The notes under the pieces: model-generated | Databases searched by the model: none | What the model saw: the letters and a program-made list of their open reading frames with translations, nothing else | What the model was told of the DNA's origin: nothing | Made by a program: the position numbers and the translations under genes | Shown: one piece after another, positions 54,006 to 63,731 of the stretch | How the letters are laid out: each line of letters opens with the position of its first letter | Numbering within the stretch: the stretch's first letter is position 1 | NCBI GenBank assembly: GCA_041228285.1 | Contig: CP166133.1 | Span: 620,001-684,000 of the forward strand | Direction of reading: 5' to 3' | Length of the DNA: 64,000 nucleotides | Source: Neisseriaceae bacterium CLB008 | Lineage (GTDB): Bacteria > Pseudomonadota > Gammaproteobacteria > Burkholderiales > Neisseriaceae

Positions 54006-54395
54006 ATGATGATGAAATCGATGATCGCTTTGGCCTTGAGCGTGGCCGTCTTGGTTAGTAGCGCACCCGCGCTGGCCGCAGGCCCTTGTGCCAATAAAGT
54101 AAAAGCTTTAGAAACTGAATTAGACTACGCTAAAAAGTATGGCAATCGTCATCGAGTGGCGGGCGTAGAGCGTGCCTTAGCCAATGTGCGTACCTATTGC
54201 AAGGATGGCGATGTGGTGCGTGATCAACAGCTTAAAGCAGATAAAAAACGCTTAGAGATTCGCGAGCTGGAAGCCGAAATCAAGCAGGCAGAAGATCAGG
54301 GCCGTATCAGCAAGGCCGATAAGAAACGCCGTAAGCTTTTGGACAAACAGCAAGAATTGCAGCAAGTGATTAAGGACACGGCTGGGGTGAAATAA
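54006..54395 (+). CDS. DUF1090 family periplasmic protein
   Basis: A 129-residue secreted protein. Signal peptide (residues 1-25, cleavage after ALAA), then GPCANKVKALETELDYAKKYGN and a second Cys in ANVRTYCKD that can pair with the first, then a long charged helix rich in Lys, Glu and Arg. This is the pattern of DUF1090 (E. coli YqjC). Role unknown. Three consecutive ATGs start it; AAAAAGG lies upstream. Confidence 0.82.
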   Translation: MMMKSMIALALSVAVLVSSAPALAAGPCANKVKALETELDYAKKYGNRHRVAGVERALANVRTYCKDGDVVRDQQLKADKKRLEIRELEAEIKQAEDQGRISKADKKRRKLLDKQQELQQVIKDTAGVK

Positions 54396-54416
54396 ACCTT
54401 AACGTGATTCAGCCGC

Positions 54417-54447
54417 AACGCCTGGTGGGGAAACCAGGCGTTTTTTT
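54417..54447. terminator. terminator shared by DUF1090 and hemerythrin genes
   Basis: AACGCCTGGT (54417-54426) pairs with ACCAGGCGTT, followed by seven T's. It overlaps the last codon of the convergent hemerythrin gene by two bases. Confidence 0.82.
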
Positions 54448-54961
54448 ATGGGCGGGTTTGGCGGCGATCGGCCATCAGATGGCCCATATTGCCCAGTAGC
54501 GGTTCAGGGATGGTCGCTAGCGCTAAATCAAACAGTGGCTCCTCACGCTCAATATGGTCGGCATAGGCTTGAGCAAATGCAGCTAAGTGACTTAAGTCCG
54601 TGTGCGGGTCTTGCAGGAGCTGGATGAGGCTAGCCTCAACGCCTTGCCAGGCAAGGTCGAGCTTCTGGTGGTCGCATAACAGCTGCTGGACTTTATTTTG
54701 GGTGTCGGGAGCGTATTTGATCAAGAGCGGAAACAGATTGATTTCTTCGTCTTGGTGATGCAGTTTGGCGCCTAGATTGAAGTAGTGGCGAATCTGAGTG
54801 ATGGCCGCGACTACAGTGGGGTTGACGCCCTGTTCGGCAACGTAGTCGGGTAAGGCCAATAGATCTTGGCTAAAACGCGTCACTTTGCCGTGGCAGGCCT
54901 TAAGTAGTTCAATAGGCTCGTTAAATGTGACTGCTGGGCCGTTTCTGAAGAGTGAATCCAT
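54446..54961 (-). CDS. hemerythrin-like HHE domain protein
   Basis: A 171-residue four-helix bundle protein. Metal-binding candidates are His24 in ACHGKV, His-His-Gln-Asp-Glu-Glu in the second helix (LHHQDEEINLFPLL), a His in LLCDHQKL, and DHIEREEPLF in the last helix. Hemerythrin-like proteins bind a di-iron centre and sense or store oxygen, or help repair iron-sulfur centres. Starts with MDSLF; GAGAGACC lies upstream. Divergent from argG. Confidence 0.8.
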   Translation of the reverse strand: MDSLFRNGPAVTFNEPIELLKACHGKVTRFSQDLLALPDYVAEQGVNPTVVAAITQIRHYFNLGAKLHHQDEEINLFPLLIKYAPDTQNKVQQLLCDHQKLDLAWQGVEASLIQLLQDPHTDLSHLAAFAQAYADHIEREEPLFDLALATIPEPLLGNMGHLMADRRQTRP

Positions 54962-55045
54962 AGCGAAAGAGGTCTCTCAAAAGGCGAATCAAGAATAAAT
55001 GCGAAAAAAGGGCGTACAGGGACTAGGCGTGTAGGCGTCAATGTG

Positions 55046-55145
55046 TATAATGAACTGAATGATTGAACACAATCTAATCCAGGGCAAAATCATGTACTGA
55101 TTTTGCCCTTTGGCATGAAGTACGTCAATGATCGTATTTCATGCC
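55046..55145 (+). promoter_or_regulatory. argG promoter and tandem-hairpin leader
   Basis: A perfect -10 TATAAT at 55046-55051 (no clear -35) would give a ~180-nt leader. It contains two strong stem-loops in a row: a perfect 12-bp stem AGGGCAAAATCA / TGATTTTGCCCT (55081-55092, 55098-55109) and a 13-bp stem GGCATGAAGTACG / CGTATTTCATGCC (55112-55124, 55133-55145) with one G-U-type mismatch. T-runs after them are short, so they are not classic terminators. A regulatory or stabilising leader is inferred. Confidence 0.5.
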
Positions 55146-55236
55146 TTGTTTGCGTGTTCGATTAATAAATCTATAAACATTGTGGCAACGCGTTTTGAGC
55201 GCTCGTTAATCTCAACCATACAAAGAAAGTAGTTTC

Positions 55237-56463
55237 ATGTCTGATATTAAGAAAGTGGTGCTCGCCTATTCAGGCGGTTTGGACACCTCAGTGATTTTAA
55301 AGTGGTTACAAGATACTTACCAGTGTGAAGTGGTGACCTTTACGGCTGACTTGGGTCAAGGTGAAGAAGTTGAACCGGCACGACAAAAAGCCATTGATTT
55401 GGGTATTAAACCTGAAAATATTTTCATTGAAGACCTGCGCGAAGAATTCGTCCGAGATTACGTGTTCCCAATGTTCCGAGCCAACACGATTTACGAAGGT
55501 GAATACCTGTTGGGTACCTCTATTGCGCGTCCTTTGATTGCCAAGCGTCAAATTGAGATCGCCAATCAAGTGGGTGCTCAAGCTGTGTCGCACGGCGCGA
55601 CCGGTAAAGGCAATGACCAAGTGCGTTTTGAGCTAGGCTATTATGCTTTGTCTCCAGACGTTAAAGTGATTGCCCCATGGCGCGAGTGGGATTTATTGAG
55701 CCGTGAAAAGCTATTGGCCTATGCTGAGCAAAACGGCATCGACATCACCAAACGTAAATCAGGCGGTAGCCCATACTCTATGGACGCCAACCTATTGCAC
55801 ATTTCTTACGAAGGTTTGGCCTTGGAAAACCCAGCCGACGAGCCAGAAGAAGACATGTGGTTGTGGACGGTTAGCCCAGAAAATGCCCCAGACGAAGCTG
55901 AATACATTGAGCTAGGCTATGAAAAAGGCGACATCGTGTCGATTAACGGCGAAAAAATGTCACCTGCCACCGTTTTGGCACACTTGAATAAAGTGGGCGG
56001 CCAGCACGGCATCGGTCGTTTGGACATCGTAGAAAACCGTTATGTAGGCATGAAAAGCCGTGGTTGCTACGAAACCCCAGGCGGCACCATCATGTTGAAG
56101 GCTCACCGTGCGATTGAATCCATTACCTTGGATAAAGGCGCCGCCCACCTGAAAGATGAAATCATGCCTAAGTACGCTGAATTGGTGTACAACGGTTACT
56201 GGTGGAGCGCTGAGCGTGAAATGCTGCAAGCTTTGATCGACAACAGCCAACAGCACGTGAACGGTAGCGTTCGCTTGAAACTGTACAAAGGCAACGTGAT
56301 TGTTGTGGGCCGTGAGTCAGCCACTGATTCATTGTTTGACCCAATGATTGCTTCATTTGATGAAGACGGCGGCGTATACGATCACGCAGATGCTGCTGGC
56401 TTTATTCGTTTGAATGCTTTGCGTCTACGTGTGGCTGCCGCCACCCGCAAACGCAGCAAGTAA
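55237..56463 (+). CDS. argG: argininosuccinate synthase
   Basis: A 408-residue enzyme joining citrulline and aspartate with ATP to form argininosuccinate in arginine synthesis. The ATP pyrophosphatase loop is [17 protein letters not shown] at the start; [31 protein letters not shown] and [18 protein letters not shown] follow. This is the common ~400-residue class. Codon use is noticeably more biased (GGT, AAA, GTT-poor wobble) than in neighbours, typical of a highly expressed gene. Single gene with a structured leader and terminator. Confidence 0.96.
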   Translation: MSDIKKVVLAYSGGLDTSVILKWLQDTYQCEVVTFTADLGQGEEVEPARQKAIDLGIKPENIFIEDLREEFVRDYVFPMFRANTIYEGEYLLGTSIARPLIAKRQIEIANQVGAQAVSHGATGKGNDQVRFELGYYALSPDVKVIAPWREWDLLSREKLLAYAEQNGIDITKRKSGGSPYSMDANLLHISYEGLALENPADEPEEDMWLWTVSPENAPDEAEYIELGYEKGDIVSINGEKMSPATVLAHLNKVGGQHGIGRLDIVENRYVGMKSRGCYETPGGTIMLKAHRAIESITLDKGAAHLKDEIMPKYAELVYNGYWWSAEREMLQALIDNSQQHVNGSVRLKLYKGNVIVVGRESATDSLFDPMIASFDEDGGVYDHADAAGFIRLNALRLRVAAATRKRSK

Positions 56464-56476
56464 AGATTGCTGAACC

Positions 56477-56504
56477 AAGCCCACGATTGCGTGGGCTTTT
56501 TTTT
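56477..56504 (+). terminator. argG terminator
   Basis: AGCCCAC (56478-56484), GATTGC loop, GTGGGCT (56491-56497) and a T-run. Confidence 0.85.
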
Positions 56505-56535
56505 AGCCTTTTTGTGTACGCAGTAGGGAGACCTC

Positions 56536-57549
56536 ATGAACGTCCATGCTTTTCTACGTGACCGCAATATTGAATTTAGCCTCAAACGCTACGGCATTGA
56601 TGCACTTAACTTTATGGCTCTAGGGTTGTTTAGCTCGTTGATCGTCGGCCTGATTTTAAAAACCATCGGCGGTTGGGCGAATGTGCCTTGGCTCATCGAG
56701 GTGGGTAGCCAGGCGCAAAGTCTGATGGGTGCCGCCATCGGCGTGGGCGTGGCCTATGCCTTAAAAGCGCCGCCGCTGGTGCTGTTTGCCAGCGTGGTGA
56801 CGGGCACTGCGGGTGCCGCCCTAGGTGGTCCTGTTGGCTGCTTTGTGGCTGCGGCCTGTGGGGCTGAATTGGGTAAGCTGGTGCACAAGCTCACGCCCAT
56901 CGATATTGTGGTGACGCCAGCCGTGACGCTGGTCGCTGGCTTGGCCGTGGCGCAGTTCATCGGCCCGCCGATTGCCAGCATGATGTCGGCCATTGGCGCC
57001 TTGATCATGTGGGCGGTCGAGCTACAACCGTTCTTGATGGGGATGGTGGTGGCGGTGGTGATGGGCATTTTGCTGACCCTGCCTGTGTCGAGCGCGGCGG
57101 TGGCCATTGCTTTATCGCTGAGTGGGCTGGCGGCCGGTGCGGCCACCGTTGGCTGCTGTGCGCAAATGGTGGGTTTTGCGGTGATGAGCTATAGAGAGAA
57201 TAAGGTTTCTGGATTATTGAGCCAAGGCTTGGGCACCAGTATGCTGCAAATGCCCAATATTGTGCGCAACCCCAGAGTATGGATTCCGCCCATCGTGGCC
57301 AGCGCTATTTTGGGACCGATCTCAACGCTGGTGTTTAAAATGCACAATATTCCGTCCGGTGCCGGTATGGGCACCAGCGGACTCGTGGGCCAAGTGGGCA
57401 CCATTAATGCCATGGGCAATAGCGCTCAGGTGTGGCTGTCGATTGGGCTATTGCATTTTATCTTGCCGGCGCTGTTGACCTTGTTGGTGGCCGCTTGGTG
57501 CCGTAAAAAAGGCTGGATTAAAGAGGGCGATTTAAAGCTCAACGTTTAA
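56536..57549 (+). CDS. PTS-like IIC membrane protein (EIIC_2/PfoR type)
   Basis: A 337-residue, very hydrophobic protein rich in Gly and Ala with about nine helices. The layout and segments such as VGVAYALKAPPLVLFASVVTG, IDIVVTPAVTL, ILLTLPVSSAAVAIAL and NIPSGAGMGTSGLVGQVGTINAM match the PTS EIIC_2 family, which includes PfoR. It is not joined to IIA or IIB domains and none lie nearby, so it may act as a stand-alone transporter or regulator. AGGGAGACC precedes the ATG. Confidence 0.83.
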   Translation: MNVHAFLRDRNIEFSLKRYGIDALNFMALGLFSSLIVGLILKTIGGWANVPWLIEVGSQAQSLMGAAIGVGVAYALKAPPLVLFASVVTGTAGAALGGPVGCFVAAACGAELGKLVHKLTPIDIVVTPAVTLVAGLAVAQFIGPPIASMMSAIGALIMWAVELQPFLMGMVVAVVMGILLTLPVSSAAVAIALSLSGLAAGAATVGCCAQMVGFAVMSYRENKVSGLLSQGLGTSMLQMPNIVRNPRVWIPPIVASAILGPISTLVFKMHNIPSGAGMGTSGLVGQVGTINAMGNSAQVWLSIGLLHFILPALLTLLVAAWCRKKGWIKEGDLKLNV

Positions 57550-57567
57550 AGATAGAGCCACACCAAG

Positions 57568-57595
57568 GGCAGGGCATTGACGTGGCCTGCCTTTT
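57568..57595 (+). terminator. probable terminator of the IIC gene
   Basis: GGCAGGGCA and TGGCCTGCC form an imperfect stem followed by TTTT. Confidence 0.55.
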
Positions 57596-57737
57596 GTGTG
57601 GATAATAAAAGCATCAACAGATTCGCTGTTGTTTTCAAAGGATGGCCATGAACTAAGTACTTCTTTTTATATTTCGCCGCTGAGCGCCTCATGATTGAGC
57701 GTTGAGTGGGTATTGGTTGATAAAAAAAGAGGCTTAT

Positions 57738-59330
57738 ATGACGGCACCCATCATCATTGACGCACAGGCTGTGTGCGTAGAATTTCCCGACAGCACCCAA
57801 CCCTTATTTCAAAACATTTCCCTCAGTATAGGGCGGCGTATCCATGCCCTGACGGGCCGTAATGGCGTGGGCAAATCCATTCTAGGCGCCGTTTTGGCCA
57901 AGCGTTTGGCGCCCACTGCTGGCCAAATTTGGCATCATGGTCGAGTGGGTTACTTGCCCCAGCAGCCTGCCGATGCTGATCTGGTTGTGGCCGAGCTGTT
58001 TGGCGTGTGGCCGCTGTTGCAGGCGCAGGCGCGTATGGCAGAAGGTCGGGCCAGCGAGGCGGATTTCACTCTGTTGGCAGAGGCAGGGCCGCAAGGCTGG
58101 TTGGTGGCCGACGACTTGAGTGAGCGGCTTAGCGAACAGGGACTTCAGGCCGATGTTTTAAGGAAGCCCTTAGGTTTACTCAGCGGGGGCGAGCAGACCA
58201 AGGTGAGATTATTGGCCTTACACTATGCCGGTGTGGACGCGCTTATTTTGGATGAGCCGAGTAACCATTTGGATCAGGCTGGCGTGGCGTGGTTGGGCGA
58301 TTGGCTACGGGCGGCTGAACTAGGCGTGCTGTTGATTACCCACGATGAGCGCTTATTGGCCTGGGCCGAAGTGATCGATGAGCTGGATGCCTTGGGTTTG
58401 CACCGTAGCGAAGGTGGTTGGGCGATTCATCAGGCGACCATGGCGCAGCGCCAGGCCGGCGCAGAAGCCCTGTTGGCCAAGCAGCAACGTGCCGTTGGCA
58501 GTGCGATGGCGGCGCAGCAGCAGCTACAGGAGCGTGCTCAGCGCTCGCAAAGTCGCGGTAAAAAAGGGCGCTTTGCCGCGGGACAAGGCAAGCTGTCGCT
58601 GGATAGGCAAAAAAACCGCGCTGAAGCCAGCCAAGGTCGGGTCAATAGTCAGTACGGCCATCGTTTAGAGACCGCTCTAGCGGCACAGGCCGAGGCCAGT
58701 GCTCAGGTGCTTGACGTGGATCCTTTAGGCCTCTGCGTGGCGCCTTTGGCGCCGACAGGTCCAATCGTGGCCAGTGCCTGCGATTTGGTTTTACCTTATG
58801 GCGATCAAACGCCGCTAAATTTTACCCTGAGGTCTGGACAAAAGTGGGCGCTATTAGGGCCTAATGGTAGCGGTAAATCGACGCTGTTGGCGGCTCTAGA
58901 GGGTGCCGTTGAACCGCACTCTGGGGCGGTTCAGACGACGGCATCGGTGTTGCGAGTGGATCAACATTTCTCTTTTCTTGACCCCAAGCTCAGCGCCTTG
59001 GCTAATTTTATGGCGTTGGCGCCGGGGCTGCGCGAAGATGAATATCGAACCCGTTTGGCGCAGCTGCGGCTACGGCGCGATAAAGCCTTATACCCACTGG
59101 GGCTGCTTAGTGGCGGTGAGCAGCTCAAAGTGGCTTTGGCCTGTTTGTTTAGCGGCGTTGAAGCGCCAGCACTGTTGCTGTTAGACGAGCCGGATAATCA
59201 TTTAGATCAGGCTTCAAGAGCCTTATTGGTGGCGGCGCTGAATCAATATCAAGGCGCTTGGCTGGTGGTGTCGCATCGCCCTGAGTTTGTGGCGGCTTTG
59301 GCGGTGGAGGGAGTTCTGCAATTGGGCTGA
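57738..59330 (+). CDS. ABC-F family ATPase
   Basis: A 530-residue protein with two ABC domains and no membrane part. First domain: GRNGVGKSILGAVLA, LLSGGEQTKVRLLAL and LILDEPSNHLD. Second: GPNGSGKSTLLAAL, LLSGGEQLKVALACL and LLLLDEPDNHLD. A basic linker (residues ~265-315, with SRGKKGRFAAGQGK) lies between them. ABC-F proteins act on ribosomes in translation or antibiotic protection; this one is like the uncharacterised YheS/Uup-related short group. Met 57738 is chosen because AAAGAGGC precedes it. Confidence 0.86.
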   Translation: MTAPIIIDAQAVCVEFPDSTQPLFQNISLSIGRRIHALTGRNGVGKSILGAVLAKRLAPTAGQIWHHGRVGYLPQQPADADLVVAELFGVWPLLQAQARMAEGRASEADFTLLAEAGPQGWLVADDLSERLSEQGLQADVLRKPLGLLSGGEQTKVRLLALHYAGVDALILDEPSNHLDQAGVAWLGDWLRAAELGVLLITHDERLLAWAEVIDELDALGLHRSEGGWAIHQATMAQRQAGAEALLAKQQRAVGSAMAAQQQLQERAQRSQSRGKKGRFAAGQGKLSLDRQKNRAEASQGRVNSQYGHRLETALAAQAEASAQVLDVDPLGLCVAPLAPTGPIVASACDLVLPYGDQTPLNFTLRSGQKWALLGPNGSGKSTLLAALEGAVEPHSGAVQTTASVLRVDQHFSFLDPKLSALANFMALAPGLREDEYRTRLAQLRLRRDKALYPLGLLSGGEQLKVALACLFSGVEAPALLLLDEPDNHLDQASRALLVAALNQYQGAWLVVSHRPEFVAALAVEGVLQLG

Positions 59331-59387
59331 TGAGTTTGGGCGAGCTTAAGCGGTGCTTTGGCTCTCTTGCATACCTGCCTTTAATCT

Positions 59388-59420
59388 AAAAAAAGCCTGA
59401 TCGAAAAGATCAGGCTTTTT
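59388..59420. terminator. bidirectional terminator
   Basis: AAAAAGCCTGATC (59390-59402) pairs with GATCAGGCTTTTT (59408-59420). Serves the ABC-F gene and the convergent lptF-lptG operon. Confidence 0.88.
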
Positions 59421-59437
59421 GCGTGCAGGCGTTTCGC

Positions 59438-60511
59438 TTAACGGCGTTCTTGACGACGAATCATCCATACCCCGGCCAGCAAGAAGACCAAGGTCGGTAG
59501 CGTGGCCGACAGTAGGGCATTCCAATCGTAGAGCTGGCCCAAAAAGCTAAAGAAGCGGTTGGTAAAGTTAAAGCCCACCCCTAAGCAAATGCCTAAGAAC
59601 AGACGGGTGCCCAAAGAGCCGCCGCGGCGTTGCTGTGGGGTAAACGCCAGCGCCACGAGCGCCATGGAAATACAGGCCAGTGGGTAAAAGAACTTGCTCC
59701 AAAACGCGATGCGGTAGCGCTGGGTTTTTTGCTTATTGGTTTCTAAGTGGTCGATGTATTCGTCCAGATTGGCCACCGACATCTGCTCAGGCTTCACCAG
59801 CAATACGCTCAATAGTTTAGGATTGATGGCCGAGTTAATGTGTAAGGTGGCATGGTTCTCTACCACGACGCGGTTTTCTTCTAGGCGGCTTACTTTAACG
59901 TTGTTTAAGTCCCAAGTACCGTCTTGGTTGTAGGTGCCGCTGTCGGCGCTGGCGACCATCTTCAACTGGTTGTCGGCGCTGTGTTCATACATGCGCAGCG
60001 CTTTGAGGGAGTTGTCGGGCAACATTTCACCCACGTTGATGATGTTTAAGTTGTCCTTAATCCAAATGCCGGATTTAAAGCTCGCCGAGACGTTGGATTC
60101 CACCGCCCGCAGATGAACGCGTTCGGCTTTTTGCTCGCTCAACGGCACCAAGACCTCACCTAATAAGGCGGTCAAAACGGCGAAGCCTAGGCCAAATTTA
60201 ATCAATAGGGTGGCGACCTGTCTATTGGACACGCCGCTGGTGCGCATCACTGTGTATTCACTGTGAGAAGCCAGCTGTGTCATGGCCACCATGGCACCGA
60301 TCAGTACCGCCAAAGGCATCAGCTCATAGGCGTGGCCGGGCAACAGCAAAGCCAAATAGATGAACATGGTGGTGGTGTTGTAGCTGCCTTGACCGAGCTT
60401 AGAAATCTCCGACATGATGTCAAAGAATAGATATAAGCCGAGCAGCGCCGCCAAAGTGAATAGGCTGGCGCCGATGAGTTGGCGAAGAATGTAACGATTA
60501 AGCAACTTCAT
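59438..60511 (-). CDS. lptG: LPS export permease LptG
   Basis: A 357-residue inner-membrane subunit of LptB2FG, which pulls lipopolysaccharide from the inner membrane. Three N-terminal helices with NRYILRQLIGASLFTLAAL, the LptG-type MRTSGVSNRQVATLL coupling region, a periplasmic beta-jellyroll (residues ~130-265) and three C-terminal helices ending in a basic tail. It starts within the lptF stop (ATGA), so the two are coupled. Confidence 0.93.
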   Translation of the reverse strand: MKLLNRYILRQLIGASLFTLAALLGLYLFFDIMSEISKLGQGSYNTTTMFIYLALLLPGHAYELMPLAVLIGAMVAMTQLASHSEYTVMRTSGVSNRQVATLLIKFGLGFAVLTALLGEVLVPLSEQKAERVHLRAVESNVSASFKSGIWIKDNLNIINVGEMLPDNSLKALRMYEHSADNQLKMVASADSGTYNQDGTWDLNNVKVSRLEENRVVVENHATLHINSAINPKLLSVLLVKPEQMSVANLDEYIDHLETNKQKTQRYRIAFWSKFFYPLACISMALVALAFTPQQRRGGSLGTRLFLGICLGVGFNFTNRFFSFLGQLYDWNALLSATLPTLVFLLAGVWMIRRQERR

Positions 60512-61611
60512 GATTTAGTCTTTAGTGAGGCTAATAATGTGGGCATGAATCGGCCCGCTGGCTGCATCCGGTAGCGAATCAGAACCCAACCCAAGATAAA
60601 CAGCAATAGATGCATGGGCGGTAAGCCGACGGCCATAGGAATGTCGCCATCGCCAATCATATTGCGTAAGAAGGTCACGCCGTTTTGGTAAACCAAATAG
60701 AGGCCTAGGGCAAATAAGAGGTTGTAGGTTTGGCCTGAGCGCGGGTTGAGGTAGGACAGCGGAATGGCTAAGTAAGCCAGCACCAGCACGCTGATGCCCA
60801 TAGACAGGCGCCACATCAGCTCGGCTTTGTGTTTGGGGTTGTCGGATGACCACAGGGTTTTGGTGGGAATGGTCTGGCGGTCGTTAATCTCGGACAGCGT
60901 TTTGGGGCGGCTGTCGATGATGAGGCTAAGTTCATCAAAGGCGACTTTTTGGTAGTTGGCCGAGCCAGGCGTGCCGGTGTAGCGCGTGCCTTCTTCTAAG
61001 ACGAAGAGGCGGTTGTGGTTTTCATTACGCAGATAGCCGGAATTGGCGAATACGGTGCTGATCTCATCGTTGATGGTTTCTTGGATGAAAATATTTTGCG
61101 CCGCGCCGGTGTCGGGATCGAAGGTTTCAATGAAATAAACGCGGTTGTCTTTACCGATTTCACGGAACACGCCGGGGGTAATCATCGACAGCTCTTCGCG
61201 CTGTTTTAAAATTTCGGCGTATTCTTGGCTGCGAAAGCTGGCCCAGGGCGACACCACGGTGGCCATAAAAGTGACCAAGAAGAAAAACGGTAGGGTAAAG
61301 CGCATGATGGGCCAAACCCAGTCGCGTAAAGACAGGCCGCAAGAGAGCCAAACCGACATTTCGTGTTCGCGCCAATAGCGGGTTAACACGGTTAAAATGC
61401 TGATGAATACGGTTAAAATCAGCAGCAAAGGCGTTAGGCCTAAAGACCAAAAGCCAATCAGCGCCGCTACCGCATCGGCAGAAATACGGCCTTGAGCCGC
61501 GCGCCCGAGTAAGTTAATGGTTTGCGTTGACACCAAGATGGCCAGCAACACCACAAAGATACCGATGGCGGTATAAGTGAGTTCTTTGGTTAAGTTTTTT
61601 ATATAAATCAT
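60508..61611 (-). CDS. lptF: LPS export permease LptF
   Basis: A 367-residue partner of LptG. N-terminus IYIKNLTKELTYTAIGIFVVLLAIL, the LptF coupling region with REHEMSVWLSCGLSLRDW, the jellyroll (residues ~135-260) carrying GKDNRVYFIETFD, and C-terminal helices beginning LMWRLSMGISVLVLAYLAIPLSYLNPR. First gene of the operon; divergent from pepA across 130 bases, a layout widely kept in proteobacteria. Confidence 0.93.
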   Translation of the reverse strand: MIYIKNLTKELTYTAIGIFVVLLAILVSTQTINLLGRAAQGRISADAVAALIGFWSLGLTPLLLILTVFISILTVLTRYWREHEMSVWLSCGLSLRDWVWPIMRFTLPFFFLVTFMATVVSPWASFRSQEYAEILKQREELSMITPGVFREIGKDNRVYFIETFDPDTGAAQNIFIQETINDEISTVFANSGYLRNENHNRLFVLEEGTRYTGTPGSANYQKVAFDELSLIIDSRPKTLSEINDRQTIPTKTLWSSDNPKHKAELMWRLSMGISVLVLAYLAIPLSYLNPRSGQTYNLLFALGLYLVYQNGVTFLRNMIGDGDIPMAVGLPPMHLLLFILGWVLIRYRMQPAGRFMPTLLASLKTKS

Positions 61612-61741
61612 ATTGTTGTCAATAAAAGAAGGCGGCTGGGTTTCAGGTTGCTTGGCATGGGTTACAATAAGGACAGTATATAGTCCATTTAATCACATGT
61701 CTGTCTCATGTGGTTCATCATTCATCAGAGAGGAACAAATC

Positions 61742-63205
61742 GTGAAATTTAGCATAAATACGCAAGCGACGCACCCAAACCAAGATGATACCTTGGTTTT
61801 ATGGGTGAGTGCCGAACAAAAGGCCTCTGCCGCCCTAAATATTTTAAGCACCGACCACCAGTCTTTGATTAACGCCTTGATTAAACAAAAAAATATCGGT
61901 GTTGAAAAAGCTGTGGTTGAATCACTGTTTGTCAATCATCAGGACGCGCTGGGCCAAGTTGTTTTGGCTGGCCTGGGCGCACAGCAAGACCGTGCCGGCT
62001 TTGAAAAAACCTACGCCAGCGTGGCCAAAAAAATCGTAGCGGCCCAAATCGCCCGCGCCAGCGTTGATTTAACCGGCTTAAGCGCCGAAGCGGCGGCCAC
62101 CGCCGTGTCGGCTATTGCGCTGGCCTTTGGCGACGCAGCCTACCAATGCCTTGACTATCAGCAAGGCGGTAAAGTTCACGCTTTGACCGAAGTGGTGTTC
62201 TTATCGGAACACGCTGAAACGCTACAAGCAGCTTTAGCCACCGCCAATGTCTTGGTGAAGGCCATGAATTTGGCTAAGGATTTAGGCAATGCGCCAGGCA
62301 ATGTGTGTACGCCCGCTTATTTGGCCAATCAGGCCAAGCTCCATGCCGAAGCTGCTGGTGCGCAAGCCAAGATTCTGGATAAAGACGACATCTTAGCCTT
62401 GAAAATGGGTTCGTTTTGGTCTGTGGCCAAGGGCAGCACCGAAGCGCCTTACTTCATTGAATTAAGCTACAACGGTGGCGCCAAAGAAGACGCCCCTGTG
62501 GTGTTAGTGGGCAAGGGCATTACGTTTGACTCAGGCGGCATCTCATTAAAACCTGGCCCTGGCATGGAAGAAATGCGCTACGACATGGGCGGTGCGGCTT
62601 CTGTGATCGCGGCCTTTTGTGCCGCCGCCGAATTAAAGTTACCCCTGAACCTCGTGGCCTTAGTGCCCACCTGTGAAAACATGCCGGCAGGCAACGCCAA
62701 TAAACCAGGCGACATCGTCACCAGCATGAAGGGCTTGACCATCGAAGTACAGAATACCGATGCCGAAGGCCGCTTGATCTTGTGTGATGCCTTAACCTAT
62801 GCCGAGCGCTTTAATCCTAAAGCCGTGGTGGATGTGGCCACCTTAACCGGCGCCGTGATCATTGCATTGGGCCATGTGGGCAGCGGCATCATGGGCAATA
62901 ACCAAGACTTGGTGAATCAGCTGTTGACGGCGTCTACCACGGTGAACGATAAGGCTTGGCAGCTGCCGCTATGGGATGAATTCCAAGATCAGCTAAAAAG
63001 CGGCTTTGCCGACTTGCGCAACATCGGTGGCCGTCCTGCTGGCACGATTACCGCAGCTTGCTTCTTGTCACGCTTTGCCGAAGACTATCCTTGGGCCCAC
63101 ATTGACATGGCCGGTACCGGCTGGAACGGCGGCAGCGAAGCAGCATCAACCGGCCGTCCAGTACCGCTATTGCTGACTTACCTACAACAAGTTGCCCATG
63201 GCTAA
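61742..63205 (+). CDS. pepA: leucyl aminopeptidase PepA
   Basis: A 487-residue M17 di-zinc aminopeptidase. Active-site residues match E. coli PepA with a constant offset: Lys258 and Asp263 in KGITFDSGG, Asp340, Glu342 and Arg344 in NTDAEGRLIL. PepA removes N-terminal residues from peptides; in E. coli it also binds DNA at carAB and cer. A GTG start is chosen because AGAGGAAC lies just upstream and the product then has the usual length; a longer frame from 61613 would add 43 unrelated residues. Confidence 0.94.
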   Translation: MKFSINTQATHPNQDDTLVLWVSAEQKASAALNILSTDHQSLINALIKQKNIGVEKAVVESLFVNHQDALGQVVLAGLGAQQDRAGFEKTYASVAKKIVAAQIARASVDLTGLSAEAAATAVSAIALAFGDAAYQCLDYQQGGKVHALTEVVFLSEHAETLQAALATANVLVKAMNLAKDLGNAPGNVCTPAYLANQAKLHAEAAGAQAKILDKDDILALKMGSFWSVAKGSTEAPYFIELSYNGGAKEDAPVVLVGKGITFDSGGISLKPGPGMEEMRYDMGGAASVIAAFCAAAELKLPLNLVALVPTCENMPAGNANKPGDIVTSMKGLTIEVQNTDAEGRLILCDALTYAERFNPKAVVDVATLTGAVIIALGHVGSGIMGNNQDLVNQLLTASTTVNDKAWQLPLWDEFQDQLKSGFADLRNIGGRPAGTITAACFLSRFAEDYPWAHIDMAGTGWNGGSEAASTGRPVPLLLTYLQQVAHG

Positions 63206-63207
63206 GC

Positions 63208-63654
63208 ATGCGTAAAGTCACGTTTTATACCCACGTCAATAATCGCCTCTCCTTTGTATTTAAACTGGTGAAAACCGTTTACGACAAGGGTGAGCCCTTA
63301 TTGGTGTGGTTGCCCGACGATGCCTTGCTGCAGCAGCTGGATCATCAGCTGTGGAGCTTAGTGCCAGAGAGCTTCTTGCCGCATGAGCTGGTGTCGGCGC
63401 TGGAAGAGGATGCGGGCGGAGAGCTGGCGCCGATTTTATTGGGCGCTGAGATGGCGTTGCCCAATCGCGCGGACTTCCCGCAGGTGATCTTAAATCTGAG
63501 CGAGGCCTATGTGCATGAGGTGCCACACTATCAGCGGGTGTTGGAGATTGTGGGGCCAGACGAAGATGACTTGGTAGCGGCGCGCGATCGTTTTCGCGCC
63601 TATCGCGAAGCGGGCTTTACTATTGAACACCACAATATGGGCCACATTCGCTAA
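63208..63654 (+). CDS. holC: DNA polymerase III chi subunit HolC
   Basis: A 148-residue clamp-loader accessory protein that links the polymerase to SSB. It starts KVTFYTHVNNRLSFVFKLVKTVYDKG, has VWLPDDALLQQLDHQLWSL at 33-51, and LLGAEMALPNRADFPQVILNLSE in the second half, as in HolC. It follows pepA after two bases, the arrangement commonly found in proteobacteria. Confidence 0.93.
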   Translation: MRKVTFYTHVNNRLSFVFKLVKTVYDKGEPLLVWLPDDALLQQLDHQLWSLVPESFLPHELVSALEEDAGGELAPILLGAEMALPNRADFPQVILNLSEAYVHEVPHYQRVLEIVGPDEDDLVAARDRFRAYREAGFTIEHHNMGHIR

Positions 63655-63673
63655 GGGTTAAACGTGATCAGGC

Positions 63674-63704
63674 AACGGCCACCGATTAGGTGGCCGTTTT
63701 TTTT
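63674..63704 (+). terminator. terminator of pepA-holC
   Basis: AACGGCCACC pairs with GGTGGCCGTT around GATTA, followed by eight T's. Confidence 0.88.
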
Positions 63705-63731
63705 GCATCGTTCTTAAAGAGATCAAACGAC

